From assembly GCF_004299445.1 (NCBI RefSeq), contig NZ_SCTC01000035.1, positions 96,883 through 160,882 of the forward strand: 64,000 bases of DNA. The letters are read 5' to 3'. A program made the translations under genes and the position numbers. Below the pieces are notes generated by a model, which ran no database searches, was not told the DNA's origin, and saw only the letters and a list, made by a program, of their open reading frames with translations. Below, one piece after another: positions 15,941 to 25,359 of the stretch. Source of the DNA: Phenylobacterium sp. (lineage in GTDB: Bacteria; Pseudomonadota; Alphaproteobacteria; Caulobacterales; Caulobacteraceae). The number at the start of each line of letters is the position of its first letter. The stretch's first letter is position 1.

Positions 15941-16564
15941 TCAATCGACCGCGTGGTAGACCAGCAGCAGGCCCGAGATGCTGACCCGTTCGACGGTGGT
16001 TTCGATGCTAGGGTCCAGTTCGGCGCGGGCGGCTTCGGTCAGCAGGATCTGGCCGCCCTGGGCCACGTCCTCGCCCAGCTTGGAGGTCAGGTTCACCTCG
16101 TCGCCGAACAGGTCCTCCTCCTCCAGCACCAGGATGTCGCCGAAGCCGATGCCGATCGAGGCATAGAGCCGGCGGTCCACCGGCAGCAGGACGTTGACGG
16201 TGCTCAGCCGGTTCACGATCTCGCGCGCGGCGCGGACCGGCGCCTCGACCGTCTCGAACAGGCAGTAGAGGTTGTCGGCCTCGGCCTTCACCAGCTTGCC
16301 GCCCAGCCCCTGGATGGTCGGCACGGCCAGAAGCCGCATCTGGTGGACCATCAGCAGGAACTCGACGATCCCGTGCCGCTGGGTGGTGCGCGTGAAGCCG
16401 CTCATGTCCAGCACCATCACGGCGCTGCGCCGTGTGAAGTCGCGCTCGATCTCCTCCGAGATCGCCTGGCGCTTCTCGGGCTCCTGGATGATCCGCGACA
16501 GCAGGGCGTCCAGCCGCGCGTGCGTGTTCAACGGGCCGTCGTCGCCTTGTCCCGTCTCCGCCAT
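15941..16564 (-). CDS. Class III adenylate/guanylate cyclase domain protein
   Basis: 207 residues. A short helical lead (1-45) is followed by a single cyclase homology domain: metal-binding D53 in VLDMSGFTR, K93 and D97 in KAEADNLY, and VNLTSKL with Asn158. The residue that should be the transition-state Arg, four after the Asn, is Lys162. The first Asp, second Asp, substrate Lys and Asn are present, so metal and nucleotide binding are plausible but turnover may be weak or absent. No sensor domain, no membrane span. ATG 16564 is preferred because the 18 upstream codons run into the divergent gene's leader. Confidence 0.82.
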   Translation of the reverse strand: MAETGQGDDGPLNTHARLDALLSRIIQEPEKRQAISEEIERDFTRRSAVMVLDMSGFTRTTQRHGIVEFLLMVHQMRLLAVPTIQGLGGKLVKAEADNLYCLFETVEAPVRAAREIVNRLSTVNVLLPVDRRLYASIGIGFGDILVLEEEDLFGDEVNLTSKLGEDVAQGGQILLTEAARAELDPSIETTVERVSISGLLLVYHAVD

Positions 16565-16632
16565 CCTGCACCCCCTATTTGGCCGCGCGATGCGAGCCTT
16601 CGAAAACCGCCGAGTCAATCTATCTCTGCCGT

Positions 16633-17403
16633 ATGACCACCACGTCGGCGACGCCCCGGGCGCCGCCCAACAACCTGATCGGCCTGGGCCTGCTGGCCAC
16701 CTTCCTGGCGCTGGGCTGGGCGCTGGCGGCGCTGCCGCCGGGCAAGACCCCGCTGACCTTCGCCTTCGTGCTGGTCGGCTGGGTGCTGGCGGTGATGGCT
16801 CACGAGTTCAGCCATGCCGCGGTGGCCTTCCTGGCGGGCGACCACACCGTTCGCGACAAGGGCTATCTGGCGTTCGACCCGCGCCGCTACGCCGACCTCG
16901 GCGTCAGCCTGGTCATCCCCCTGGTCTTCCTGGCCCTGGGCGGCATCGGCTTCCCGGGCGGCGCGGTTTACCTGCGCAACGATCTGATGCGCAGCAAGCT
17001 CTGGCGCACCGCCGCCTCGCTGGCGGGGCCCGCGGCCACCTACGGCGTCCTGCTGCTGCTGGCGGTCGTGCTGATCACCCTGGGGCGCGAGGGCCTGCCG
17101 AACGGCCTGTTCGACGCCATCGCCATGCTGGCCTTCCTGCAGGCCACGGCGCTGCTCCTCAACCTCCTGCCGCTGCCGGGCCTGGACGGCTTCAACGCCC
17201 TGCGCCCCTACCTTCCCGAGGCGTGGGAGGTCGGTCTGCGCAAGATCGAGGGTCTGGTCTTCGTGGGCGTGTTCATCGCCTTCTCGTTCATCCCCGGCTT
17301 CAGCCGGTTCCTGTTCGGCGGCGGCGCGATCATCGCCCATCTGGCGGGCGTACCGCTCGAGGCGGCCCAGGGCGGATGGGACGCCTTCCGATTCTGGACG
17401 TGA
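16633..17403 (+). CDS. Site-2-protease-like M50 metalloprotease family protein
   Basis: 256 residues, about six transmembrane helices. The zinc motif HEFSH (AHEFSHAAVAFLAGD, about 56-70) lies in a membrane helix, and the second family motif NLLPLPGLDGFN (about 180-191) supplies the Asp ligand: HExxH plus NxxPxxxxDG is the M50 signature. Such proteases cut membrane-spanning segments in regulated proteolysis or pheromone release. No PDZ domain is present, so this is not the RseP/MmpA type. Substrate unknown. Divergent from the cyclase gene with about 68 bases between starts. Confidence 0.87.
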   Translation: MTTTSATPRAPPNNLIGLGLLATFLALGWALAALPPGKTPLTFAFVLVGWVLAVMAHEFSHAAVAFLAGDHTVRDKGYLAFDPRRYADLGVSLVIPLVFLALGGIGFPGGAVYLRNDLMRSKLWRTAASLAGPAATYGVLLLLAVVLITLGREGLPNGLFDAIAMLAFLQATALLLNLLPLPGLDGFNALRPYLPEAWEVGLRKIEGLVFVGVFIAFSFIPGFSRFLFGGGAIIAHLAGVPLEAAQGGWDAFRFWT

Positions 17404-17439
17404 CCATATAGCGTCACCCATCAAGATACGGAGCTGCCG

Positions 17440-18129
17440 ATGAAGGGCGTTGTCGAACTCCTGAAGGCTGTCGGCCTCTGGCTGCTCGTGTCGGTGCTGA
17501 GCCTGGGCGTCGGGCTGATCCCCCTGGCGATCTGGGCCGCGCTGGTCTTCCTGGGCGCCGAGGAACGGGCGCAGAAGGCCCGGGCGACGCTCAAGTCCAC
17601 CCTCATGACCGGCGAGCAGGTCGTGGCCGAGGCGGTGCAGCACCGCGTCTTCGCGCTGTTCCGCCGCCGCATCGTCATCGCCATCACCTCCAGCCGCATC
17701 CTGACGGTCCAGCGCGGCCTGCTGGGCGGCTTCAAGATGGCCGACATGCAGTGGAAGGACCTGAAGGATGTCCGCCTCGAGCAGAACATCCTGGAGGTCC
17801 TCTGCGGCTCGAACCTGGCCTTCGACAGCCTGCTGCCGGGCCATGCCGGCTTCATCATCGACGGCGTCCCCTGCGAAGCCGCCACGGCCATGTACGCCAA
17901 GGCCCAGTACGAAGAGCAGGCCTGGGAGGAGAAGCGCCGGGTCCGCGGGCTGGAGGAGACGCGCGCCGCGTCGGGCGGCGTCATGATCGGCTCCGCCGAC
18001 GGGGCCGGCAGCGGGGGCGGCGACCGCATGGTCGAGGAAATCCGCAAGGCCAAGGAGCTGCTGGACGCGGGCGCCATCAGCGACACCGAGTTCCAGGAGA
18101 TGAAGGCCAAGATCCTGGGCCGGGTCTGA
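17440..18129 (+). CDS. Membrane-anchored PH-like protein with C-terminal SHOCT domain
   Basis: 229 residues. One or two hydrophobic spans at the N terminus (LWLLVSVLSLGVGLIPLAIWAALVF, about 13-37), a bacterial PH-like beta-barrel region (about 55-130, including SSRILTVQRGLLGG), a charged helix, a Gly-rich linker, and a C-terminal SHOCT motif (IRKAKELLDAGAISDTEFQEMKAKIL, about 201-226). SHOCT segments are short oligomerisation or targeting modules found at protein ends. No enzyme function is expected; a scaffold or stress role at the inner membrane is an inference. Confidence 0.8.
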   Translation: MKGVVELLKAVGLWLLVSVLSLGVGLIPLAIWAALVFLGAEERAQKARATLKSTLMTGEQVVAEAVQHRVFALFRRRIVIAITSSRILTVQRGLLGGFKMADMQWKDLKDVRLEQNILEVLCGSNLAFDSLLPGHAGFIIDGVPCEAATAMYAKAQYEEQAWEEKRRVRGLEETRAASGGVMIGSADGAGSGGGDRMVEEIRKAKELLDAGAISDTEFQEMKAKILGRV

Positions 18130-18187
18130 CGCCGGTTAACCCTCGCTTCACCATTCCCACCGCTCCGTGGTTCCGGCATCTTCAGCG

Positions 18188-18202
18188 GAACAGACGATGA
18201 AC
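18188..18202. promoter_or_regulatory. LexA (SOS) box at ruvC start
   Basis: GAAC AGACGAT GAAC, an exact GAAC-N7-GAAC, the reverse complement of the alphaproteobacterial LexA operator GTTC-N7-GTTC. It covers the ATG of ruvC (18197), so repressor bound here would block transcription from any promoter just upstream. A second exact match lies before ruvA. Confidence 0.65.
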
Positions 18203-18700
18203 TCGCCGATTCGCCCCATTCGCATCCTCGGCCTCGACCCGGGGCTCCGCCGCACCGGCTGGGGCGTGATCTCGTGCGAGGGCGCGCGGCTGACCCACGT
18301 GGCGCACGGCGTCATCGCGCCCAGGGACACCCTGGCCTTCGCCGAACGGCTGCGGATTCTGTTCGCCGAGATCGAGGCGGTGATCGAGGCCCACGCCCCC
18401 GACGAGGCCGCGGTCGAAGAGACCTTCATGAACGCCAACGCCCAGTCGGCGCTGAAGCTCGGACATGCCCGGGCCATGGCCCTGGTGGTCCCGGCCCGCG
18501 CCGGCCTGCCGGTGGCCGAATACGCCGCCACCGTCGTGAAGAAGGCCGTGGTCGGCACGGGCGGCGCCGACAAGGCCCAGGTAGGCTGGATGATCGCCCG
18601 CCTGCTGCCCACCGCCGGCAAGACCGCCTCCGACTCCGCCGATGCCCTCGCCGTCGCCATCGCCCACGCCCACGCCCGCACCGCGAGGCGCGTCGCTTGA
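18197..18700 (+). CDS. ruvC: Crossover junction endodeoxyribonuclease RuvC
   Basis: 167 residues. RuvC is a dimeric Mg2+-dependent nuclease that resolves Holliday junctions moved by RuvAB. Catalytic acidic residues are seen in RILGLDPGLRRTGWG (Asp14), AAVEETF (Glu74) and SDSADALAVAIAHAH near the C terminus; ANAQSALKLGHARA is the conserved DNA-contacting helix. A GTG ten codons upstream is possible, but ATG 18197 fits the family start. Regulation by LexA is indicated by the box at 18188-18202. Unusually, ruvA lies 8 kb away. Confidence 0.96.
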   Translation: MNSPIRPIRILGLDPGLRRTGWGVISCEGARLTHVAHGVIAPRDTLAFAERLRILFAEIEAVIEAHAPDEAAVEETFMNANAQSALKLGHARAMALVVPARAGLPVAEYAATVVKKAVVGTGGADKAQVGWMIARLLPTAGKTASDSADALAVAIAHAHARTARRVA

Positions 18701-18754
18701 ATTCCGGCCCCGGCCCGGCGACTGTCGCCGCCGGTTAGAGTCGTGGGGCGCGGG

Positions 18755-20119
18755 ATGGCGTATTCGAGAATGGGTCTGGTCGCGCTGGCGGCTCTGGTGC
18801 TGGCGGGCGCGGCGCAGGCGGCCGAGCCGCCCAGGCTGCCGATGGCCGAGACCGAGGTCGCGCACCCCGCGCTGCCGCCGATCCTGTCGCCCCGCGACCG
18901 GGCTACTGTGATCGACGCCATCCTGGCCGACCGGCTCGACCGGGTGATCCCGCAGGTGATGCAGGTCCACCAGATCGACATGTGGGTGCTGGTGGCGCGC
19001 GAGTACCTGGAAGACCCCGTCGTCGCCACCATGCTCGACGCGAAGAGCCTGCGGGCGCGGCGCCGCACGATCCTGGTGTTCTACAATCCCGGCGGCGGCA
19101 AGCCGGTCGAGCGCCTGACCGTCAGCCGCTACGGCCTGGGCGGCCTGTTCCAGCCGGCCTGGAACCCCGACGTCGAGCCCGACCAGTGGAAGGCGCTGGC
19201 CCAGCTGATCGCCGCGCGCAACCCGCAGAAGATCGCCCTGAACGTCTCGTCCAAGTCGGCGTTCGGCGACGGCCTGACCAAGAGCCAGCACGACGAGCTG
19301 GTCGCCGCCCTGACCCCGCAGCTCCGCGAGCGCATCGTCTCGGGCGAGGGCCCATCGATCAGCTGGCTGGAGACCCGCACCCCGATGGAGATGCAGCTCT
19401 ATCCCGGCATCCTGCGGCTGGCCCACGCCGTCCTGGGCGAGGGCCACTCGGCCAAGGTGGTCAAGCCGGGCGTCACCACCACCGACGACGTCGCCTGGTT
19501 CTACCGCGCGCGCCTGTCCGAGCTGGGCGTAGACACCTGGTTCCACCCGTCGGTCGGCGTCCATCGCCAGGGCGTGAAGGACCTGCTGAGCGGCGACACC
19601 GTGATCCAGCCCGGCGACCTGATCTGGACCGACTTCGGCATCACCTACCTGCGCCTCAACACCGACACCCAGCACCTGGCCTATGTGCTCAAGCCCGGCG
19701 AGACCGACGCGCCCGCGGGCCTCAAGGCCGGCCTCGCGGCCGCCAACCGCATACAGGACGCCGTGACGGGCGCGTTCCAGGTCGGGATCAGCGGCAACGA
19801 CATCCTGGCCGCCGCCCGCAAGACGGCCATGGACCAGGGCCTCAAGCCGTCGATCTACTCCCACCCCCTCGGCTACCATGGCCACGGCGCGGGCCCGGCC
19901 ATCGGCTTCTGGGACAACCAGAACCCCGACCCGCGCGGCGAGGGCCGCGTGAACCCCGGCACGGTCTGGTCCATCGAGCTGTCGGCCTTCGCGCCCGTGC
20001 CCGAGTGGGGCGGCCAGGAGGTCCAGTTCCGCACCGAGGAAGACGCCTTCTACGACGGCAAGACCGTCCGCTACCTAGACGGCCGCCAGACCTCGCTGAC
20101 CCTGATCCCCAGCAAGTAG
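18755..20119 (+). CDS. Secreted M24 family metallopeptidase (Xaa-Pro aminopeptidase-like)
   Basis: 454 residues. Signal peptide (MGLVALAALVLAGAAQAAE), an N-terminal creatinase/prolidase-like domain (about 45-230) and a C-terminal pita-bread metal domain. The five expected metal ligands are visible: Asp in TDFGITYL, Asp in NTDTQH, His in SHPLGYHGHG, Glu in WSIELSAF and Glu in EVQFRTEE. It should remove N-terminal residues before proline, or cleave other small peptides, in the periplasm. The gene ends one base from the convergent exonuclease III gene. GTG 18743 is an alternative start. Confidence 0.87.
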   Translation: MAYSRMGLVALAALVLAGAAQAAEPPRLPMAETEVAHPALPPILSPRDRATVIDAILADRLDRVIPQVMQVHQIDMWVLVAREYLEDPVVATMLDAKSLRARRRTILVFYNPGGGKPVERLTVSRYGLGGLFQPAWNPDVEPDQWKALAQLIAARNPQKIALNVSSKSAFGDGLTKSQHDELVAALTPQLRERIVSGEGPSISWLETRTPMEMQLYPGILRLAHAVLGEGHSAKVVKPGVTTTDDVAWFYRARLSELGVDTWFHPSVGVHRQGVKDLLSGDTVIQPGDLIWTDFGITYLRLNTDTQHLAYVLKPGETDAPAGLKAGLAAANRIQDAVTGAFQVGISGNDILAAARKTAMDQGLKPSIYSHPLGYHGHGAGPAIGFWDNQNPDPRGEGRVNPGTVWSIELSAFAPVPEWGGQEVQFRTEEDAFYDGKTVRYLDGRQTSLTLIPSK

Positions 20120-20120
20120 A

Positions 20121-20924
20121 TCAGGACCTGGCTCGACGCGCTGGGCGCCTGACCTTGCGGTCGGCGAGTTCGATCCAGACCGGCCCGTGGTCGCTGGCAT
20201 GCTCGCGCCCGCGGTGCTCGCGATCGACGCCGCCGTCCGTCAGCCGCTCCGCCGCGGCGGGGCTGAGCAGCAGGTGGTCGATCCTTAAGCCCGCGTCGCG
20301 CTCGAACGCGTTCCGCCAGTACTTCCAGAACGTATAGACCGGCGCGTCGGGATAGAGGCTGCGCAGCGCGTCGGTCCAGCCCGCCTCGGTCAGCCCCGCG
20401 TACAGCGCCTTCAGCTCGGGCTGGAACAGCGCGTCGTCTCGCCAGCGCTCGGGCGCGTACACGTCGGCGTCGGTCGGGATGATGTTGTAGTCGCCGGCCA
20501 ACACGATCGGCTGCCCGGTCGCCAGCAGCCAGGCCGCGTGCTCCACGAACCGCGCGTACCACGCCAGCTTGAACGCATACTTCGGCCCGCCCACCGGGTT
20601 GCCGTTCGGCGCGTAGAGGCACCCAACCAGCACCCCCTTCACCGCCGCCTCGATATAGCGGCTCTGGGTGTCGGCCGGATCGCCCGGCAGGCCGCGCATC
20701 GTCTCGATCGGCTCGGCGCCCCGCGCCAGGATCGCCACCCCGTTCCAGCTCTTCTGACCGTGCCAGACGGCGCCATAGCCGGCGCGCTCGATCTCGCGGG
20801 CCGGAAAGCTCTCGGTCTTCAGCTCCTGCAGGCAGGCCACGTCGGGCCGGGTCTCCTCCAGCCAGGCCAGCAGGTTCGGCAGCCGCGAGGTGACGCCGTT
20901 CACATTGAAGGTCGCGATCCGCAT
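20121..20924 (-). CDS. xth: Exodeoxyribonuclease III (AP endonuclease family)
   Basis: 267 residues, endonuclease/exonuclease/phosphatase fold. Hallmarks in order: ATFNVNG (Asn7), QELKTE with Glu34, NGVAILAR, SRYIEA, GCLYAPNGNP, LAGDYNIIPTDADV, LRIDHLLLS and ASDHGPVWIE with the catalytic His. It cuts DNA 5' to abasic sites and trims 3' blocked ends in base-excision repair. The frame is open upstream of 20924, but MRIATFN is the standard start. The position among ruv genes suits a DNA-repair neighbourhood. Confidence 0.93.
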   Translation of the reverse strand: MRIATFNVNGVTSRLPNLLAWLEETRPDVACLQELKTESFPAREIERAGYGAVWHGQKSWNGVAILARGAEPIETMRGLPGDPADTQSRYIEAAVKGVLVGCLYAPNGNPVGGPKYAFKLAWYARFVEHAAWLLATGQPIVLAGDYNIIPTDADVYAPERWRDDALFQPELKALYAGLTEAGWTDALRSLYPDAPVYTFWKYWRNAFERDAGLRIDHLLLSPAAAERLTDGGVDREHRGREHASDHGPVWIELADRKVRRPARRARS

Positions 20925-20970
20925 GCCGCGACACTGGGGCGCCGCCGCCGCTTGGGAAAGCCGCGCCGGC

Positions 20971-21717
20971 TCAGCGGTCCTCCGGACCACAGACGCCGTC
21001 CGCGAACGCCTTGGGCGCGATCTGGGCGCATCGCCGGTGCGCCGCGCGCACGATCCGCCGCAGTTCGCGCATCGACCGCGCCTCCGTCTCCAGCCACGGC
21101 GCCTGCTCGGCGGCGGTCTCGACGATGTACGCGAACGCGATCTCCTTCGCCCGCCGGTACAGGTCGACAAACTCGCGATGGGCGCGCAGCCAGTTGTAGA
21201 CCGTCCCCACCGAGGGCATCTCGGGATCGCGGCACACCGACTGCAGCGTCTCGCCCAGGCACAGGCGGTCGCAGATCGCCTCGGCGATGTCCGGCCGATA
21301 GCCGCTCAGCCCCCGGTTCCAGGCCGGCCGCCCCCAGCTCCCCGGCCCGCCGGCATACAACACCCGCCCCTGCGCCGGCCCCGCCTTCACCGCCGCCTCG
21401 TCCGCCGCCCACTTCGCCTGCCGCGCCGCCTCCTGCTCGGCGTGCGCCGCCATCGCGCGCCGCCGCGCCAAATGCCGCGCGACGGCCCAGCACTCGGCAA
21501 AGTCCGGATGCGACCGCGCCCAGTTCCACACGGTCTTCTCGGTCGGCATCGACGGGTCCGCCCGGCAGATCGACCGCAGGCTCTCCCCCTCCGCGACCCG
21601 CTGGCAGATCGAGGCGGCCAGCTCTGCCGTGTACTTCGACGCATAGATCCCCGGCGGCGGCGGCTGGCGGGCGAGCGTACGAACGGCCTGCGGCCGCGAG
21701 GCGTCGGAATGGGTCAT
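20971..21717 (-). CDS. Protein with duplicated terminase-small-subunit-like HTH domains
   Basis: 248 residues with two copies of one domain. Copy 1 is about 27-85 (YTAELAASICQRVAEGESLRSICRADPSMPTEKTVWNWARSHPDFAECWAVAR). Copy 2 is about 142-205 (YRPDIAEAICDRLCLGETLQSVCRDPEMPSVGTVYNWLRAHREFVDLYRRAK). Each has the pattern: helix, GExLxSxCR, MPxxxTVxNW, as in Sf6-type phage terminase small subunits, which bind packaging DNA. Here there is no large terminase or other phage gene, so this is probably a domesticated DNA-binding protein. A charged Ala-rich linker joins the copies and a Cys/His-poor helical tail follows. Confidence 0.7.
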   Translation of the reverse strand: MTHSDASRPQAVRTLARQPPPPGIYASKYTAELAASICQRVAEGESLRSICRADPSMPTEKTVWNWARSHPDFAECWAVARHLARRRAMAAHAEQEAARQAKWAADEAAVKAGPAQGRVLYAGGPGSWGRPAWNRGLSGYRPDIAEAICDRLCLGETLQSVCRDPEMPSVGTVYNWLRAHREFVDLYRRAKEIAFAYIVETAAEQAPWLETEARSMRELRRIVRAAHRRCAQIAPKAFADGVCGPEDR

Positions 21718-22491
21718 CGGACGACCCTAACCACCCCACCCGTCAAATCCGGACGCAAGCGCCCAATTCCTCCCCACAGGGGGAGGTGGCTCGCCGCCGG
21801 GGGCGGCGAGACGGAGGGGGCTTCCGCGACAACGGAAGAGCGTTCCCACGGACCGCCCCGCCGAACGGCCACCCGCCCACCCTAAGAGGCAGCATCCTTC
21901 AGGATGCCTCCTCCCCCTGAAGGCCACGGTCAGCCCGAGCCTGCCTCTGGAGCTTGGTCAAGGATCGGCGCCCGCCGACCGCGCCAGCGGCGGCCCGCCC
22001 GGGCCGTCCTTGAGGAAGCGGAAGAGGCAGGCATGCTGGTGGGTGGCCGTCTTGGGTCTGCTTTGCGCCAAGTACAGACATTTGCGCACGGTCGAGGGGC
22101 TGACGTTCGGCGCCGGAGTGCCGACGCCTAGGCTATTGGCACAATCGTACCTTTGGTCGGCCGCTAATGCGCGTGCTGGCGGCGTAGGACACTCAGATCA
22201 GCGAGCTTCGAGCAGCAATGCAACGGTCGCTGTCCGCGCATCCGGCATACGACGACATTCTAGCCACCACGCGTGTCCCCGACCGAATCAGTCCCCGATT
22301 GAATCCAAGCCACGGGGCTCGCTCCCACAGCCCGACGTGCAGGGCAGCGCGCGCACAGCTGGGCTGGGCGCAAACTTACGCATCGGCCCGGCGTCTGCCG
22401 CGCGCCAGGGCGAGCCGGAACCGAGCTTGGCCACGAGCGTTGGAAGACCTGGGTGTGACAGGCTTCGCGTGTCGAATCGGGGGCATACGAC
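21718..22491. other. Non-coding stretch with repeat remnants
   Basis: 774 bases without a convincing gene. 21757-21910 holds GC-rich inverted blocks (CCTCCCC...GGGGAGG, CATCCTTCAGGATG) of the intergenic-repeat kind. Around 22045-22085, the minus strand reads MSVLGAKQT, resembling the MSALGQKQT repeat commonly annotated as false peptides in alphaproteobacteria. 22090-22490 has mixed composition with more A/T than its surroundings and no ribosome-site-supported ORF. It may be a decayed gene or the edge of an inserted segment. Confidence 0.5.
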
Positions 22492-25359
22492 ATGACCAGC
22501 CAAGCGGGGCCGGGGGCTGATACGCACGAGGCCGGCGGTCTAGAGCAGCAACGTCTCGCGGCGATCGTTGAGTACTGCGAAGACGCGATCATAAGCCTGT
22601 CCCTCGATGGCCGGGTCGCGAGTTGGAACAAAGGCGCCGTCGCGCTCTTCGGTTACACCGCTTCCGAGATGGTCGGCCAACCGATCACCCGGATCATTCC
22701 GCCGGAGCGTTACGCCGAGGAAGATCGCATCCTGTCGAGCATACGAGAGGGAGAGACCGTCAAGCCGTTTGAGACACAGCGTGTCCGAAAGGGCGGCGAT
22801 ATCCTTGACGTATCGCTCACGGTCTCGCCCGTGAAGGACGACGCGGGACGAGTCGTAGCCGCGTCGAAAGTGGCGCGCGACATCTCGGCGAGAAAACGCA
22901 CCGAGGAGGCCGGACGCAAACTAGTCGAGTGCTCGCAACTGGTCGGGCGCGCCTTCTTCGACGGCATGGTGGGTATCCTCGCCCAGTTCCTTGGCGTCCG
23001 GTGGGTGATGCTCTGTGATTTGGATCCCGCAAATCTCAGGCGCGCCCGCACGGTCGCCGCCTGGACCGACGGCGCGCTGCAAGACAACTTCGAGTACGAA
23101 CTTGCGGGCACGCCCTGCGCCAACGTTCTCAAGGACGAGGTCTGCTACTACCCGACCAACATCGCCGAGCTGTTCCCTGAAGACACCCTGCTCAAGGAGA
23201 TGGGCGCCGAGAGCTATCTGGGGGTGCCGCTTCGCGCCAGCAATGGCCGCACACTGGGGTTGCTTGCCGTTCTGCACGACCAGCCACTCGACGAACGCCT
23301 GCGGCCCCGCCAGACCCTGGAGCTGTTTGTAGGGCGCGCGGCGGCCGAACTCGAACGGATGGCGACGGCGTCGATCAATGAGCGCCTCGGCCGGATCATC
23401 GAAGACGCCGCCAGCGAAACGTTCGTGTTCGATGCGGAAACGTTGAGATTCGTCCTGGTCAATCGGGCGGCGCGGGAGAACCTCGGCTATTCCATGGGCG
23501 AGCTTGAGCGACTGACGCCCGTCGACATCAAGCCCACCCTGACCCCCGAGAGTTTCGCCCAGCTCGTGGCGCCCCTGAGAACGGGCGAGAAAGCGGTGAT
23601 CAACTTCCAGACGATCCATCGTCGGAAGGACGGCACCGACTACGACGTGGACGTCAGGCTCCAGCTACTCCGCGATGACGAACGCCCTGTCTTCTACGCG
23701 GCCATCGAAGATATCACGGCGCGCGAGGCCGCCGCGCGCGCGCTGGGCGATGTCTCTCGCCGTCTCGACACGATCCTGGACAACACGACCATGGCCGTCT
23801 TCCTCATGGATGACCGCCAGGAATGCATCTACATGAACGAGGCTGCTGAGCGCCTCACCGGCTACCGGTTCTCCGAGGTCACCGGACGCCCGCTACACGA
23901 CGTCGTTCACCACACCCATCCGGATGGACGACACTTCCCGCTGAGCGAGTGCCCCATCGATCGGGCTTTTCCTGAGGACAACCAGGTACAGGGCGAGGCG
24001 ATGTTCGTCCGTAAGGACGGCAGCTTCTACCCTGTGGCCTACACAGCGAGTCCGATCCGGAATGAACATGGCAAGCCCGTCGGGACTGTGGTCGAGGCGC
24101 GTAACATCCAAGCCGAGATTGAGGCCCGCGAGGCGATGGAGAACTTCAACGCAGCCTTGCAGTCGCGCGTCGACGCCGCAGTGGCGGAGCGTGACGCTGT
24201 CGAGGCGCAGCTTCGCCACGCCCAGAAGATGGACGCCATCGGCAAGCTGACCGGAGGTATCGCCCACGACTTCAACAATCTTCTGCAGGTGATCGGGGGC
24301 AATCTCCAGCTGCTCCGCCGCGACATAGACGGAAATCGCCGCGCTGAGAAACGGGCTGAGAACGCGATGATCGGTGTCGAGAAGGGCGCGCGACTGGCCG
24401 CACAGCTCCTGGCCTTCAGTCGCAAGCAAGCCTTGGCCCCGCGGGTCGTCAACCTCGGACGGCTGGTGCGCGGCCTCGACGAGATGCTGCGCCGAACTTT
24501 GGGCGAGGGCATCGAAGTCGAGACGGTCATCAGCGGAGGCTTGTGGAACACTTTCATCGACGAGACGCAGGTCGAGAATGCGATCCTCAACCTGGCGATC
24601 AACGCCCGCGACGCCATGGACGGCTACGGAAAGCTCACCGTCGAGGCGGGGAACGCGGCGCTCGATGACCGATATGTACGCCGTCATCCCGACGTGAAGG
24701 CCGGTCAATATGTCATGCTGGCCGTGACCGACACCGGCTGCGGCATTCCCTCTGATCTGATGGATCGCGTTCTCGAACCCTTCTTCACCACCAAGCCGGT
24801 TGGGAAGGGCACAGGGCTGGGCCTGAGCTCTGTTTATGGGCTGGTCAAGCAGTCTGGCGGACACATGAACATCTACAGCGAGGTGGGCCACGGAACCACA
24901 ATCCGCATCTACCTGCCTCGTATCCTTCAGGAAGAAGCCCCTCAGGCCTTCGAAGATCTCGGACCCGTACGTGGCGGCGCGGAAACCGTGCTTGTCGTCG
25001 AGGACGACGACGACGTCCGAGCAACAGCCGTCGAACTGCTGACCGAGCTCGGCTACCAGGTTGTGCAGGCCAAAGACGCCGCCAGTGGCCTCGCCATCGT
25101 CGAAAGCGGCCTGCCGATCGACCTGCTGTTCACCGATGTGGTGATGCCCGGGCAGATGCAGAGCCGAGAGTTAGCGCAACGCGCGCAGGCGCGCCTGCCG
25201 GGTCTCGCCGTCCTGTTCACCTCCGGCTACACGGAAAACGCCATCGTCCACGGTGGCCGGCTTGATGAGGGTGTCGAACTCTTGAGCAAGCCTTACACGC
25301 GCGAAGCACTCGCCCGGCGGGTGCGGCAGTGCCTCGATGGCTCCGGCGCGTTGTCGTAG
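22492..25359 (+). CDS. Hybrid sensor histidine kinase (PAS-GAF-PAS-PAS-HisKA-HATPase-REC)
   Basis: 955 residues, no membrane span, so a cytoplasmic sensor. Order: PAS (about 20-140), GAF (145-290), PAS (300-410), PAS (420-545), coiled linker, HisKA with phospho-His592 in [11 protein letters not shown], HATPase with N box [39 protein letters not shown], and a receiver with Asp882 in [10 protein letters not shown] and Lys in SKPYT. The HDFNNLL box is the type paired with a fused receiver, often for light or redox sensing through PAS. No HWE motif, no response-regulator gene nearby: an orphan. Codon choice is less GC-extreme than that of neighbours and both flanks are non-coding, hinting at acquisition. 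Confidence 0.93.
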   Translation: MTSQAGPGADTHEAGGLEQQRLAAIVEYCEDAIISLSLDGRVASWNKGAVALFGYTASEMVGQPITRIIPPERYAEEDRILSSIREGETVKPFETQRVRKGGDILDVSLTVSPVKDDAGRVVAASKVARDISARKRTEEAGRKLVECSQLVGRAFFDGMVGILAQFLGVRWVMLCDLDPANLRRARTVAAWTDGALQDNFEYELAGTPCANVLKDEVCYYPTNIAELFPEDTLLKEMGAESYLGVPLRASNGRTLGLLAVLHDQPLDERLRPRQTLELFVGRAAAELERMATASINERLGRIIEDAASETFVFDAETLRFVLVNRAARENLGYSMGELERLTPVDIKPTLTPESFAQLVAPLRTGEKAVINFQTIHRRKDGTDYDVDVRLQLLRDDERPVFYAAIEDITAREAAARALGDVSRRLDTILDNTTMAVFLMDDRQECIYMNEAAERLTGYRFSEVTGRPLHDVVHHTHPDGRHFPLSECPIDRAFPEDNQVQGEAMFVRKDGSFYPVAYTASPIRNEHGKPVGTVVEARNIQAEIEAREAMENFNAALQSRVDAAVAERDAVEAQLRHAQKMDAIGKLTGGIAHDFNNLLQVIGGNLQLLRRDIDGNRRAEKRAENAMIGVEKGARLAAQLLAFSRKQALAPRVVNLGRLVRGLDEMLRRTLGEGIEVETVISGGLWNTFIDETQVENAILNLAINARDAMDGYGKLTVEAGNAALDDRYVRRHPDVKAGQYVMLAVTDTGCGIPSDLMDRVLEPFFTTKPVGKGTGLGLSSVYGLVKQSGGHMNIYSEVGHGTTIRIYLPRILQEEAPQAFEDLGPVRGGAETVLVVEDDDDVRATAVELLTELGYQVVQAKDAASGLAIVESGLPIDLLFTDVVMPGQMQSRELAQRAQARLPGLAVLFTSGYTENAIVHGGRLDEGVELLSKPYTREALARRVRQCLDGSGALS

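Noticed and set aside
15750..15959. Short ORFs with NHEPHEPHE and VWFVWFV strings
   Set aside because: They are translations of the family D inverted repeat, with no ribosome sites and no conserved protein context.
22010..22520. ORFs of 100-161 codons upstream of the hybrid kinase
   Set aside because: No domain, no ribosome site, biased composition, and one frame reads through a repeat remnant.
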